A stretch of DNA of 46,350 nt, from the NCBI GenBank assembly GCA_904063045.1, contig CAJFCJ010000109.1, positions 1-46,350 of the forward strand, written 5' to 3'. Shown in pieces: positions 1 to 11,524 of the stretch. The position numbers were made by a program, and so were the translations under genes. Positions within the stretch are counted from its first letter, which is position 1, and every line of letters begins with the position of its first letter. Source of the DNA: Dimorphilus gyrociliatus (Eukaryota > Annelida > Polychaeta > Dinophilidae). The notes under the pieces are model-generated. The model searched no databases, had not been told where the DNA came from, and saw only the letters and a list, made by a program, of their open reading frames with translations.

Positions 1-953
1 GATTCATATGGAATGATACAGCTTGATGTATAGATTATGCAGTGCTTTGCAGTGTTTGTTAAAAACTTTTGAGAAAAGTTATATGTGCAAATGTTTGGAT
101 GATCCTGAAACTTGTGTATTGTTCAATTGGATATGAGTAAAGGTCATTAGAAGGAAGCTTTTTTGAGTATAATTTGAAGTTTCTAGGTGTTTTAAGGTGA
201 CGGCATTTGGCCTAAAGTACATTTTAAACAATGTGACAATATTTCTTACTTTTTGCTTTGTTCTGGAAAGCTGTTATTCCATAATTTTAGTAAGTCAGAA
301 AATTGCATAAGATGTAACATTTTTTTGGTAAAAGTTGGATAGCTTCCAACACAAAAGAATAGACAAAGGTCAATATAATACAGTCTGGTTATTGAACAAT
401 TTACAGGAAATACCAATAATTTTATTGAGTGTGACATTACTCTCAAAAACAGCTGGAAAGTTTCCATATGTTTTTGAAGAGATCATTAGGGATTCTAAAT
501 CTGAATCTTTAGGTTCATGATAGAAATAGTAGTTTTCAAAAAATAATAGAGTATAATCTTGAATTTCTTCATCCCTACACCAAACACTATGTTCAACTCT
601 GCTGATACTTGTAACATTTAGTTAATATTTACTCAAAATTTTCATTCTCAACCCTTCTGAAGGTTTATTTGTTGAAATATTATGATGCTTTGTATAGCCA
701 GCATTTCTACAAAGTGAAGCCTTGGAATAGAATATAAAATTGGAAGATATAGATGAAAAATAGTTGGAGAGTTTGTACAGATGGATGAGTGGATGGATAG
801 GTAGATAGTTTTGGTTGGGCAAACCTAAAATATCAAAAATCTCACTCTTAACCTAACAATTGTTACAAAAAAGCAACAAATTGGTTTGTCATTTGTTGAA
901 ATATGAAGAGTTACAATTTCTATAGAAAAAAAAGTCTACATAAGTATATAAAA
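1..953. other. non-coding AT-rich stretch
   Basis: I see no credible exon here. The open frames are short and show no recognisable motif, signal peptide or splice pattern. There is no RNA gene that I can identify. Confidence 0.5.
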
Positions 954-1148
954 AAGGGTGTGATGGAAAAAGTCCACAAATCGATACTTTTACCCTAACC
1001 CTTGTGATTGCCTAACATTTTCCATCAGCCCTAACCCTTAAATGAGATGCCCGTGAGTATAAATCAGCATATGGTGTATGCTAACCATTTTTCGAACTAA
1101 AATTGAACCACCAAAAAATCACATTTGTGGATATTTTCCATGACCCCT
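954..1148. repeat. MITE-like element, family 1, complete copy
   Basis: The two ends are imperfect inverted repeats of about 27 bases. The left end reads AAAGGGTGTGATGG followed by AAAAAGTCCACAAAT. The right end, read on the other strand, is AAAGGGGTCATGG followed by AAAATATCCACAAAT. Telomere-like ACCCTAACCCTT lies just inside the left end and CCCTAACCCTT again near 1030. There is no coding capacity. Related copies or half-copies sit near 9343, 10965, 14290, 36926 and 39305. The structure fits a short non-autonomous DNA transposon. Confidence 0.6.
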
Positions 1149-1329
1149 TTAAAAAAAATATATTTGGCTTTAGCCATTTTCTAAAATATTCTATTTTTTA
1201 AATACAGTTATATATATATATATTTATATATCTCTCATGCTAAATAACTTTTGATGTCTCAGTAAAGATATTTCATCTCATATACTCTATTATTGTCAAT
1301 AAATATTGTCCTCTGGTGGGAATCATATT

Positions 1330-1890
1330 GATGACTTTAAAGTGTAGCCAGATCATTTTTTAGATTCATCATCATTATTCATCATATATGTTGCTCCAAA
1401 GATGGTTCTTCAACTTCCAGAACAGAAAAAAAGTCTGATGGAGCTAGATCTTGGCTGTTGGAGGCAAAAATTTCTATACATTTTTTTCCACTGACTGGTG
1501 GTAGAGAGTATATGGCATTATCATGTTGTAAAATCACTCCTCTATTATGTTCAGTAAATTAGTCGCCTCAGTCTCTTTAAAATATTCATTTAGACTTTAT
1601 GGTTTATAGTGAACAACTATTCCTCCACTTCCTCTTAATACTTTTCTAAGAGTTCTGTAAAAATTTCTCTACCCTTACATATTTCTGAACTCAATAATAA
1701 GCTGATAAGGAATCCACCTTGACAATATTCCTTTTCCCAAATTTTCAATAGCAGCAATAACTCAGTCTGACATATTCAACAATTTTCTTTGATTAGTGCC
1801 AAAACTCTCTTTACTTTCATCAGAACCAGTTGTTTTTGGGCGTCCTAGCCAGTCTTTAACAAGTTTTCTGTTCATATTTGCTCAAGTGCT
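1330..1890 (-). pseudogene. mariner-type transposase relic
   Basis: Read on the minus strand, the region gives broken but ordered transposase pieces. First comes a GRPKTTGSDES stretch like the linker after the first helix-turn-helix. Then comes ILSRWIPYQL, like the conserved RWIPH segment, and finally NSQDLAPSDFF near 1460, which corresponds to the YSPDLAPSDY motif of mariner DDE transposases. Several stops and frame changes interrupt it, so it cannot encode an active enzyme. Family assignment rests on these motifs only. Confidence 0.6.
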
Positions 1891-3309
1891 CAATGTCACT
1901 TCCTTACTGAACTGTCATTGAAGGTTGAGTCCCCAAAAGCATCTTTCAATTCCTTATGAATATATTGTGGGCAAAATCATTAATAACTTTTTATTTAGAG
2001 ATCATAAAGTCATTGGAAATGTCAGTGATAGTTTATTATTTAACATACACTTTTAACTTATAATAGTAAGATATAGGCCTACACTATCACTTTTAAATTA
2101 TCCCCAACAGCAAGTACTTATGTAAATACCTCTTTTCAGAGCACAGATTTTGGCCATAAAATGGAAATCATCAAATCCCATATGAGAGCAAATTTTCTCA
2201 TAAAATGATCTTTTATAGTTGAAATATGCTAGGTAATGAGTTGATCTTTTGGGCATTATTTTGACATTTAAATATCCATATTTATGTGTTTGACATTCAG
2301 TAATCTTTTCTAAGATATAATGAACTGATTGAAAATTATACATATATATATATATATATATATTATATAAAAATTTGAAATTTTGTCATAAAATTCATTT
2401 TTTTGATTCATCATTTTCTTTCTTTTGTTTAAGATTTTAAAATTATAAGACAAACATTTGTTTTATTAGTTTTTTTTATTATTTCCTTATATTAAAATCA
2501 ATTTATGTATTAATTTTCAACTTCATTCATGTTATTACTTTCTAATTTTCATAGTCTGTTTTATTAATAAATAAGAGCTGTAGCTCAATAATTTAACTTG
2601 ACCAAATAAAAAAATAAGCCTATCAGATTTAATAAAGTTGTGCACTTAGATGTCACTCAGAAGTAGTTTAAAGGACGAATTTGATTGTGATGACAATTAA
2701 ACCTCTAGAAAGACAGCAAAGAAGCATTGACTTAAAACAAATTTTCAAAAGCAACAGTAACTTTTTTTTATAGAGATTTTTTGAATTGAGAAACCCTAAA
2801 AAATTTTATTGAAGTTTGACCATATTTGAAACCCAATTTTTGGCACATAGACTGAGTTCTATCAAAAGTAAGAAAGCTAATGCATATTTAAAACCACCGT
2901 TTTTCAAGGAAAATTAATGAAGTTCATGTGAATTCTGAATATTTGTTTTTGTTGAGATGCTGACAGAGATGTGAGTGGAAAAATTTTCTTCGATTATATA
3001 AAGCAATATGGGCATCTGAATGAAATTATTTTGACAATTAAATTAGGATATTTACAATGAAAAATTCATGAATACTCTCTTTCTCATCTATAAAATTATA
3101 AATTTGATTGAATGATAAGAACCGTTAAATTTTTCATCTTCATGGCAAGCATAGGTTGTTACATAATATCTAGTTGTAGCTTCTTTTAGTGGGCACTTGT
3201 CAATAGAAATAAAAAATTTTCAGTTAGTCAACTATTCTTTCCTAAAAAAAGTATATACATTTAAAATTTAATTGTAACCATTTCGATTGAAAGAAGAAAG
3301 TGTAAGAAT
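1891..3309. other. non-coding stretch with an AT microsatellite
   Basis: No exon with recognisable homology was found. A (TA)n microsatellite lies at about 2341-2362. A TAGGCCTA palindrome lies at 2074-2081. Otherwise this is simple AT-rich sequence. Confidence 0.45.
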
Positions 3310-3560
3310 CGGCAGTGCTATATTTTGTTCATTGCAGAAGTTGATGCTTTCTTTTCATTGTCTTATTTGGAAAATGATGAACATTGGAGAAAAAGTAGTG
3401 GCAAAGAGTATTCAGTTCTAGGACTGACATGTTCAAATAGACTGATATGGATTATTTTTGCAATATTAGGTTGCGCTCAATACATAATCTTTTTGATAAA
3501 TTCATCATTTTTAACAAATAGGAACTTTATCTGTTTTCTCTCATATTCCATGGAATGATG
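3310..3560 (+). pseudogene. LRR-GPCR fragment (extracellular loop 1 and TM3 region)
   Basis: The frame reads VDAFFSLSYLENDEHWR and continues into a hydrophobic segment. It matches, with gaps, the TM2-loop1-TM3 region of the receptor at 18.1-25.3 kb, which reads VDTYFDQTFLENESYWR. The shared V-D, LEN, E and WR positions argue for common ancestry. The cysteine expected at the start of TM3 is displaced, and no TM1, TM4 or later helices flank the fragment. It is best read as a relic of a receptor duplicate. The match is short, so confidence is moderate. Confidence 0.45.
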
Positions 3561-3718
3561 ATTATCTAAGTGTAATTATTTTAGTTGCAATGAGTCTGAG
3601 TGGAGTTTTGGATCCATTTTGGCTTTAAAACAGGTCACAAAGATAATAATTTTTCATCATTCAAAAAATGTATCAATGCATGGAAAATTTGCTTTCAATA
3701 ATTTATTTTATCAAGTTA

Positions 3719-3772
3719 TAAGTAGGAACTTTGAGCTCATTACAATCAAATTTGTCCTTTCCAATCATTTAC
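3719..3772. repeat. dispersed repeat, copy 1
   Basis: The block TAGGAACTTTGAGCTCATTA and the following ACAATCAAATTTGTCCTTTCC recurs with about 80% identity at 5271-5322, as TAGGAACTTGTAGCTAATCA then ACAATTGAATTTATCCTTTCC. The boundaries and the element class are unknown. Confidence 0.45.
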
Positions 3773-3799
3773 CAATGTGCCAAAGTACTTACACAAATA

Positions 3800-3822
3800 G
3801 GGTTAGGTTAGGGTTAGGGTTA
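3800..3822. repeat. interstitial telomere-like hexamers
   Basis: GGTTAGGTTAGGGTTAGGGT is embedded in AT-rich sequence. Similar short runs recur inside the MITE-like elements of this window. This one has no clear inverted-repeat ends around it. Confidence 0.6.
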
Positions 3823-6190
3823 TTAAATTAAATGATTAAGTAGTTTTGCAACTAAGTTATCACATTTCAAGAGACCCAAGTCAATAATTGGTTAGCAATA
3901 ATCAGAGAATGGTTGTTTTTTTTTTCAACTATTTTGAAAGAATCTTCAAAAAAAAATATTTTTTAATTTTTCCTACCACATGACCTACCACAGTTTCGTC
4001 CTGCTCTCTTTTTTCAATACCAAGGACTCATCAGGGTCTATTAATATTTATACTGCAGAGAGGTTGAAGACATCCATTAGGGATAATTCTTCTTCAGGTA
4101 TATAGTGTATTAGGAAAGAAGGTGTTGTTTAATCAAAAGCTGCCTTCCAAATGAGTGTTTACTATTAAGTTGGTTAACTTTTTCATGGGACTGTGAGAAC
4201 TTTAAGAATGTAGTTGATGAAATATGATAGTTTGAACAAGAATGTCTAGTTAACTTGGTGGATTTTTTATAACATCCTCAAAAGAATATTTTACAAAGTT
4301 TTGTAAAAGAAAGTTGAATTTGAATATAAACTGGCTTCAAGAGATTATTTGTTAGTTAGCTATTCTTTACATTCAAACCAGCTTTCAAATCTCTAGCATA
4401 TTTATGACCAACTTTTTTTACTTGTATAGAATATATAAGGGAAATAGGTAAAAAATTCAGTTAATGTATCTCAGTAACCAGTTGGGTGATTTTGATGGAA
4501 TTTGAAGCAAATTTAATGGCAGAGAGAGAGAGAGAGAGAGAAGATGTCTTATTACAAACTCTAAAAGATGTCAAATAGCTTTTGAAAACTATTAAATATT
4601 TATTTTCAAAACAAAAGCCCAATATTTATATGTATAAATTAAAGAAAGTTATGTGTGAATATGCTCAAACTGTGAAAGCTAACCCTTTGTAATGAACAGG
4701 GTTAGAAAAAAAATGGAAGTAAATTTAGAGAAAGCAAGAAATAAAACGTTTCTTGAAAATTGAATGGAAAACTAATATTGTATATTGTGTGTTTAGGATA
4801 AAGAAAGAAAATGAACTCAGATTGGAGAATACACAAAAGAAAAAGATAGTTAAAAACTTTTAAGTTATATCATGTAATAGAAAAAAGGAAAGATGAAATT
4901 ATTGAACATATATGGAAGATTGAAGAGAACAGCCTTTGAGTATAAACATTTCTGTAAAGACTGGCTGATGTAGATATCAAAAAAAAAGTTTCAATACAGT
5001 TTCTTAGTAACCTTGACCTTTAAATAAATCACTCTGTCTATTTGCTTCAATTGAAGCTTTAAACCAGAAATTTTTCTACAAGAATGGACAATAATTTGAA
5101 AGAGGATGAATCTTTTAAATATGATTTATATAAATAAAAACAATTGAAGCTTAGCATGCTTGATTATATTCTTCTTTGAATCTTGAACAATCTCCCAATC
5201 CATAATCCTATACTTTTAAGTAAAGTTCTCTATGGACGATCCCATGCTGCTCTCTGTGTTGTATTGTAAGTGTAGGAACTTGTAGCTAATCACAATTGAA
5301 TTTATCCTTTCCTAACAAATTTATCAACAACAACAACAACAACAACAAGTATTTTGTCAAATAGAATATGTATTGATTAAATCTAACTGCTAAACTCTAA
5401 TAGTAGTAGTAGTAGTAGTTTCCATACAGAAGGAGGGTATGCTTGAACCCTCCACTTGTACATTTGTATCCCCCACCCTAATTAGGTGAGTCTAAACTAA
5501 GGGTTAGAGATAATAAAATAGTGAAAACATGATTTTATGTATGGGGTAAAAATTATCACATCCAATAATATCTATTTTTGCACAACAGTTTTCAATTGTA
5601 AGATTTTTCTTACTAATTCACCAAATGCTTTAATATTGTCTTTTTCTTTCTTGGGACTTTTTCTGGTAAAATTTTTGCAACATATCTTGTATGTTGAATC
5701 CGTGCGCTAAATGATAGGGACAAGATTTAAACTACCAAAACAACTATAGAATAGATATAGTGGACTAGAAGATGTCCTCTTTTAATAGAGATAATACAAG
5801 TTGAATAATGGAAAAATAATGGAATAGAAGATGAAACAGTAAAAAACTGGTGGACATTTTCTATTTCTATACCACTTTGCAGGAACCAGTTGAAAACGGC
5901 CATAAATGAATTATATTTGGGACAAGACAGCTGCTGATATACATTTAGGAGGATCCAATCTTACGCATAAACAAAGTTGGGGGTCAAATTATAGATTTAC
6001 GGCCATTTTCTATTGCATCCCACTTTGTTAACAACCTGATATTTTATATTTTTTAAGCCAATTTCTTGTTCAAATGTTATAGATTTCGAATGAGTGAAGT
6101 ATATTGCCTGACAAACATTCTTGATGCAATGAATATATTCATTATTTGAAAAAAAATTTTATATTTAAAAAAAGATGTTTTGTTCCTATG
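3823..6190. other. non-coding stretch with simple repeats
   Basis: No gene recognised. It holds a (GA)n run at 4521-4541, a (CAA)n run at 5325-5349, a (TAG)n run at 5399-5419 and a dispersed repeat at 5271-5322. GTGGACATTTTCTATTTC near 5850 and GGCCATTTTCTATTGCATCC near 6000 resemble the ends of the MITE-like family, but no complete element is visible. Confidence 0.45.
5271..5322. repeat. dispersed repeat, copy 2
   Basis: Partner of the block at 3719-3772, in the same orientation. Confidence 0.45.
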
Positions 6191-6191
6191 G

Positions 6192-6645
6192 TTACTTTTC
6201 TTTCTGTCTTTTCTTATCTTTAGTCTCCTTCAGGACCTTTGAAATATGGCTAAGAATTAAAAATAAGGGGTTGGATATTGAATTAAGTGGAATAAGCGGT
6301 ATAATTATTAGTTTTTAAGATTCATTCCCAATATTTATAGGATAAAACCCAGAAACCATGCCTGAAAAGAAGGATTATTTTTTTTTGAAAAAATCAATAG
6401 ATGGGTGGAAAATTTTTTTTTACATAATGATGAAATTGGTAACCAAGATAAAAGATTTAGTAATGCTATAAACAGAACAGATATTTTTACTCTTGAAAAT
6501 TTTTTTTGACTTACCTTGATCGTCTTTTTCATATTTTGCGCTGATTGGTTCACGTGTCTTATAATATTCATGTATAAAAGTGCCAATGAAATACTGATTG
6601 AATTGATCAATAGGCCATAGATAAAGAGTGATAAAATCCGGGGTC
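6192..6645 (-). pseudogene. LRR-GPCR fragment, TM5 to TM7
   Basis: On the minus strand the sequence gives a hydrophobic TM5, a basic third intracellular loop, and a TM6 ending LLNLLSWLPISSL, which carries the W-x-P of rhodopsin-type receptors. After a probable intron (donor near 6440, acceptor at the TTTTCAG near 6362) comes a TM7 with NSISNPLFLI, a variant of the N-P-x-x-Y region. A short basic tail and a stop at 6192 follow. In the frame that joins TM6 to TM7, a TAA interrupts the loop before TM7. No TM1-4, LRR or LDLa exons were found upstream. It resembles the 3' end of the receptor at 18.1-25.3 kb and is probably a broken duplicate. Confidence 0.6.
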
Positions 6646-6646
6646 A

Positions 6647-6705
6647 GGACGATTCGGTCTGTTTTGGAACAATTCAGTCTGTTTTTGGGACAATTCAGCC
6701 TGTAT
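6647..6705. repeat. short tandem repeat, about 21-base unit x3
   Basis: Three adjoining imperfect units contain GGACGATTCGGTCTG, GAACAATTCAGTCTG and GGACAATTCAGCCTG, each followed by a T-rich run. The array ends about 205 bases upstream of the start codon of the PHD-finger gene. Confidence 0.65.
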
Positions 6706-6909
6706 TTAAATTAAGAATATTGCACTTTTTTTAAAACTCAAACAATATATAACACCAGTTTATTTCATTATGTAATGGAACTGTTACCAGTTTTTTGTGT
6801 ATATTTTATTTCTTTAACTCCAGTGAAAGCTTTTTTGATTTTAAAGAACTAAAAATTGATTATTAATTGATAATATAAAGTGTGAAAAAAGAAAATTCAA
6901 TTGTACATA

Positions 6910-7547
6910 ATGAATTTAAAAACATGCTGGTTGTGTACAAAGAAATTTTATTGGAATCAACAGAAAGTAAGATGCAAACTTTGCAAGCATTTTTATCATA
7001 GAAAGTGTTCCAAAAGTAAGTAAATATTTCTCTTTTCTTTCCTTTTTGTAAAACTTACATATCTTTAATCAGAAAATGATTATTGTGTTGATTGCTTCAA
7101 TGTTAGAAGACAAAAAGTTTTAATTAAGTTAAGAAAAATTGTTGAGAAAAAAAATGAAAGTCATTCAAATGAAAGTCAAAATGAACTGGGTGCTATGAAT
7201 ACTGAACAATTTCATAAAGAAAATCAACAAGTAAATAACTTGTAACTTTTCTCAGTTGAAAAATTGTTAAAATTTTGTTATTTCAGTTGAGACTATCCTT
7301 CAATTTTGAAAATTGTATTGAGGATATATCTGAAGAAGAAAATAATAATTCAAATAACTGTGATCAAGATCAAAGAGTTGACATTCAAGATGAAGTATCA
7401 TTTGATACAAGCAAGGAAATAAGTGTTTATGAAGCAAATGAAAATGATTTTGAAATTGTCAAGCTTGTCAGTTCACTTCAAACTAGTAAACTTAAGAAAA
7501 TATTGTCCAGTTTAGGGAATAGCAATTACCCAACCAGTTTACAATAG
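6910..7547 (+). CDS. small PHD-finger protein, three exons
   Basis: I infer exons 6910-7015, 7073-7230 and 7287-7547. Each junction has a good splice signal (GTAAGT donor, ATCAG acceptor, GTAAAT donor, TTTCAG acceptor), and the reading frame is kept, giving about 174 residues. The first exon encodes CWLC, CKLC and HRKC, and the second begins with CVDC. Together these make a C4HC3 cross-brace pattern typical of PHD fingers, at residues 6 to about 42. The rest is lysine-rich, then acidic and asparagine-rich, probably disordered. A polyadenylation signal AATAAA lies near 7656. PHD fingers usually bind histone tails or act in protein complexes. CR1-like retrotransposon ORF1 proteins also carry them, but the two introns favour a host gene. 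The partner is unknown. Confidence 0.65.
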
Positions 7548-7811
7548 GTTTTCCCCAAAAACTTTAAAATTCCCACCGAATTAACTTGAACCTCTTTTAC
7601 CTGAACTTGTACAAAGCTTCCAAGAAAAAACACTGATTGTAGAAAACTGTAAATGAATAAAAAAATATTTTATACTAGGCCTATTAAATATGAAAGTCAT
7701 TTTATGGAAATTTTGAATATTAAATGCTGTAATGATGAATACAATGGTGAATATTATTAATTTACAAAAAACAGTGATTGTTTACCAATTATTCTCTCTT
7801 TATTTTTACAG

Positions 7812-10800
7812 TTTGTCCTCAAAATGCTAGTTTGAAAATATATAATACTTGCTATTTTATATTTGATCAAAAAGAAAAGCATTCAATACAAAGGATTCAT
7901 GAAAAGTGCAAAGTGAAAGGTTTAGTAATGATTGAAGAACCATTGAATCATTCACAATATATTTATGAAATAATTCTATTTATGAGATTTTACTTGCACA
8001 ATTCTACAAAAGTTACTTTTGCTGACCTATATAATTCTCAAACTTCTGTTGGTAAAACTATGTTAGTCATTCCAACAGGTAAAAGGAATTATGGATAAAC
8101 CTTCCCCTAAACATTTTTCTCTAGCTTTACAACAGGTTCAAAATTTGAAATTTAATATAACTTTGTTTACACCAACCTTAATGCCATGGAATTTTTGGTC
8201 TGGCTACAATCTAATCACTAGAAAGGTAGGTGAACATTTCATATCTAATTTCCTTTTAAAGTATACTTTTTTTCCTTATTTATTAAACTTAAAATAGGAA
8301 ACTCTAGAACAAGTTGCACTTTTGCAAACTGTTCAAAATTATATATCTTTTCAACTTGCCAATGCAAATCTTCCAGATGGGAAATGTTTTCTTAATAAAA
8401 GACTGACTACTACTGTTGGTGCACTTAGCTTTCATGTATTTATGAAAGTTCCTGTATCATGTACACAGAGAATTGAAAGTTCACTATTCTGTCAACTTTA
8501 ACCAAGTATATTCCATGATTTTTTCAACAGTTCACAAACCTTAATTCATATTTTGTTTAGGAAATGCATCATTTCATCACCAAATAAGGAAGCTTAATAT
8601 AAATATCACATTTTTTAACTGTTCTTCATTCAATTTTCTTTGTTTAAAAGATCAAATTTGTATATCATTAATTCAAGTTTGTGATGGTGAAAAAGATTGT
8701 TTTTCTGGTGAAGATGAAAGAAATTGTCCTCAAAATACAAAATTTACTTGTAATACAAATAATCAGGAAATTTCTTTCCAATATCTTTGCGATTATATAC
8801 ACGACTGCGTTGATGAATCTGATGAAATTTTTTGTAGTTTTCACACTTGTTTCGATTTTCAATAGTAGGCCTATTCAAATTGTTTTTCTCTACTTGACAT
8901 ATGTTTTTTACTATTCAAATTAGTTCTTGTATAAATTACCAATGTATTCAGTACAAGCAGTCATGTGACAATGAACGAAATTGTTATGATTTTAGTGATG
9001 AAGACTGTCTACATTATAAATCGAAAAGTATTGCATCCAAAAGTAAAAATAGACTTTTTTTTCTCTCTCTCTCTCTCTCTCTTCCCTTTTCTTTTAAAAT
9101 GTCTCTTTTTTTCAAAATCCCCCCTCTCTCTCTCTCTCACAAAAATGAAGCAATTCAAGAATGCAATACTGAATTACAATACATATAAACCAAAGATATT
9201 TTTGCGTGATTATGTCTATGATTGTAAAGATGGTACTGATGAAGATGAAGAATTTTGCTCAATGCAAATACTTTACAACAACAACATGTTTGAAATAAAT
9301 TTTCATTTGCTTATAAAAATGTCCATAGATTTAACATCTAAGATTTGGGGTTAGGGTTAGGGTAAAAGCATAACTTTTTGTAGACATTTTTCCATATTAT
9401 ATCATACCGTATCATTCTTTTCATGTATTCTCTCTATCATAGCACCTGTAATCTTAAATACGATTCTATGGGGAATCTTAAAACAAACATTCGCGAACCT
9501 TTTTCTTTCTTGAAAAATTGCTCAAAGAAATCTTGCTCTGAAGGAGAATTTCTATGCAAATCATCAGGATATTGCATCTCCATTGAGCAAGTATGCGATG
9601 GTGTAAATCACTGTTGGTATAACGATGATGAAACTAATTGTGGTACCTGTCTGATTTAAGCCTAAAGCGAGAAAAAATAGATAAATTCATGAGGTTAATT
9701 TTTTTTCTAAGGTGATTATAAACCAAAAGGATTTTTCAAATGTCAACTTGAAAGTAAGTACATCAATTTGGATAAGATTTGTGATGGAATAATTAATTGT
9801 AAACATGGCAATGATGAATTGTATTGTCCTTCAACTACAAATGTATGCTCACCAAAGTGTTCATGCCAATATGGCTATATGATTGAATGTAAATCAAACT
9901 ATGCAAATAATCAAGAATTGAATATTGAAAATTTAAATGGATATTTAGCAAAAAGTTTAAAAGTGGAAAATATTCTAAACATTTATGGATTATTTTCATC
10001 AAATGATCTTGTAAAATTGACAATTATAAATTGTAAAATGAACAATTTACTTGAACATTTCAAACTACCAAATCTATTCTTTTTGAATTTGACAAATAAT
10101 CATTTCAAAGACTTAAAAGATATAATTGTTAATGCAGATAATCTTCTATCAATACTTGATTTATCATATAATCCTATTGCTTCTCTTAATGATATTGATA
10201 CAATGATGATTAATTTAAGAATACTGAATTTGTCCTATACAAAAGTTGCATCTTTGAAGAAAGAACACTTTAGAGCAGTGGGAAAATTGAATGTTTTGTC
10301 TATTAAAGGATGTTCTATAGGAACCATTGAAAGTGATATTTTTAAATTGAATAATCTACAAACTCTGGATTTGTCCTTGACTGACCTACCTAGAGGACAG
10401 TTGAAGAATCTTGTCAAGAATCTACAAAATATAATTGTAATAGAAAGCAAATACTTTCTGGCCTGTTGCTTTGCATTCAAATGTTCAAAATCAATTAAGA
10501 ATTGTACACCATCGTCTTCCGTTTTCAATACTTGTTCAGACTTCGTTGCATCCAATCTATTGAATTTTTTCCTGTGGATATTTGGGGTTATGGCTCTGAT
10601 TTTCAATTGTATATCAATCTTTTGTCATGTATTTGTTATTGAAAAATTGTCAAATTTATTTTATCTATCGATGTCAATTTCTGATTTATTGACAGCCGTT
10701 TATTTATTTTTAAAAAAAACAAAACAAATAGATAATGAATTTATGAAAAATAGTGAAAAGAATAATTTATTCTTCTGTTGTCATAAAAATCATTATTTTC

Positions 10801-11003
10801 CTATCAACATTTCTAGTAAAGTATTTTCTAATATGAATTTCCTTCTAAAATATTCCAAGTCATGTATAAATGCAATATACTATTGCCATCAATATGAAAT
10901 CTCTTTAAATGGATATTTTATTGGCAATATGATTTTCAGTCAGGTAAGAATGGTAATTAGAATATGTGTGATGGAAAAACACCCAAAGATGAAGTATTTA
11001 TAG
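7812..11003 (+). CDS. CLECT-LDLa-LRR receptor, truncated in the 7TM domain
   Basis: This is a multi-exon receptor of the LDLa-LRR-GPCR group (relaxin-receptor-like, LGR type C, or mollusc GRL101-like). A C-type-lectin-like start (YNTCYFIF...) lies at 7812-8080, followed by possible continuing exons at about 8135-8225 and 8298-8500. About six LDLa modules follow, with acidic signatures such as CDGEKDCFSGEDERNC (8687-8735), CDNERNCYDFSDEDC and CDGVNHCWYNDDETNC. The large exon starts at 9712 and encodes a last LDLa, a cysteine-rich cap, about six LRRs and TM1-TM2 (SMSISDLLTAVYLF). After TM2 homology stops abruptly, and no TM3-TM7 follows before the next gene. The phase-1 junction before the LRR exon is the same as in the paralogue at 18.1-25.3 kb. 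No signal-peptide exon is visible upstream. It may be a truncated gene or a soluble or short isoform. Confidence 0.65.
9057..9141. repeat. two (CT)n microsatellites in a receptor intron
   Basis: (CT)n runs at about 9061-9082 and 9124-9138 fall between LDLa-coding exons, next to the third and fourth LDLa modules. Confidence 0.7.
9343..9412. repeat. MITE-like family 1, right half
   Basis: GGGTTAGGGTTAGGGTAAAA is followed by GCATAACTTTTTGTAGACAT and TTTTCCATATTATATCATAC. This matches the right half of the elements at 954-1148 and 10965-11105. It lies in an intron of the receptor gene between LDLa exons. The left end is not visible. Confidence 0.5.
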
Positions 11004-11105
11004 GCCAAATTTTTCAGTTGAGTTAGGGTTTAGTATGGTCAAGGGCTGGGTTAGGGTTAGGGTAAAGCAATATATTTGTGGACATTTTTCTCATCACACT
11101 GTGAT
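10965..11105. repeat. MITE-like element, family 1, complete copy
   Basis: The left end is GTGTGATGGAAAAACACCCA. The right end, on the other strand, is GTGTGATGAGAAAAATGTCC followed by ACAAATATATTGC. Between them is GGGTTAGGGTTAGGGTAAAG. This copy overlaps the apparent end of the receptor's open frame at 11003. The element may therefore have supplied the stop that truncates it. Confidence 0.6.
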
Positions 11106-11524
11106 ACATTTTGCTTTTAAATTACATTTGTATAAAATCACCTTTTGCAGGTGAGAGAAAGTAAACACCAGATATTGGTTTTTCTGAAACAATTAGTTCC
11201 GTTAAATACAAATAATGGAATGGAAGATATTCTCTCTTTTTTTAATCTAGTTAATAATATTTTAAAGAAAAGAATATTCATTGGTAGACAGTTGTGGGAT
11301 TGATGATCAATTGGATGTGGAAATTTAAATGCTGTATTTCTCAATCAACTATTAGTGTATAAATTATATATAAATATTTTTGCCATTATCAAGAATAAAG
11401 AGAATGTGAGAGCACTAATTGTTTATTTTGATTTGAAAACTGCTGTACTAAAACATGCCGATTCTGTATTAAATAAGAATGTGAATAAACTGTATATTGC
11501 TACAAAAAGAAAATGTAAGAAACC

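Noticed and set aside
246-822. Short frames near the left edge
   Set aside because: They are short, low-complexity, have no splice signals or homology I can see, and overlap each other on both strands.
3800-3822. TTAGGG runs as a sign of a chromosome end
   Set aside because: The runs are only two or three units long, scattered in both orientations and mostly inside MITE-like elements.
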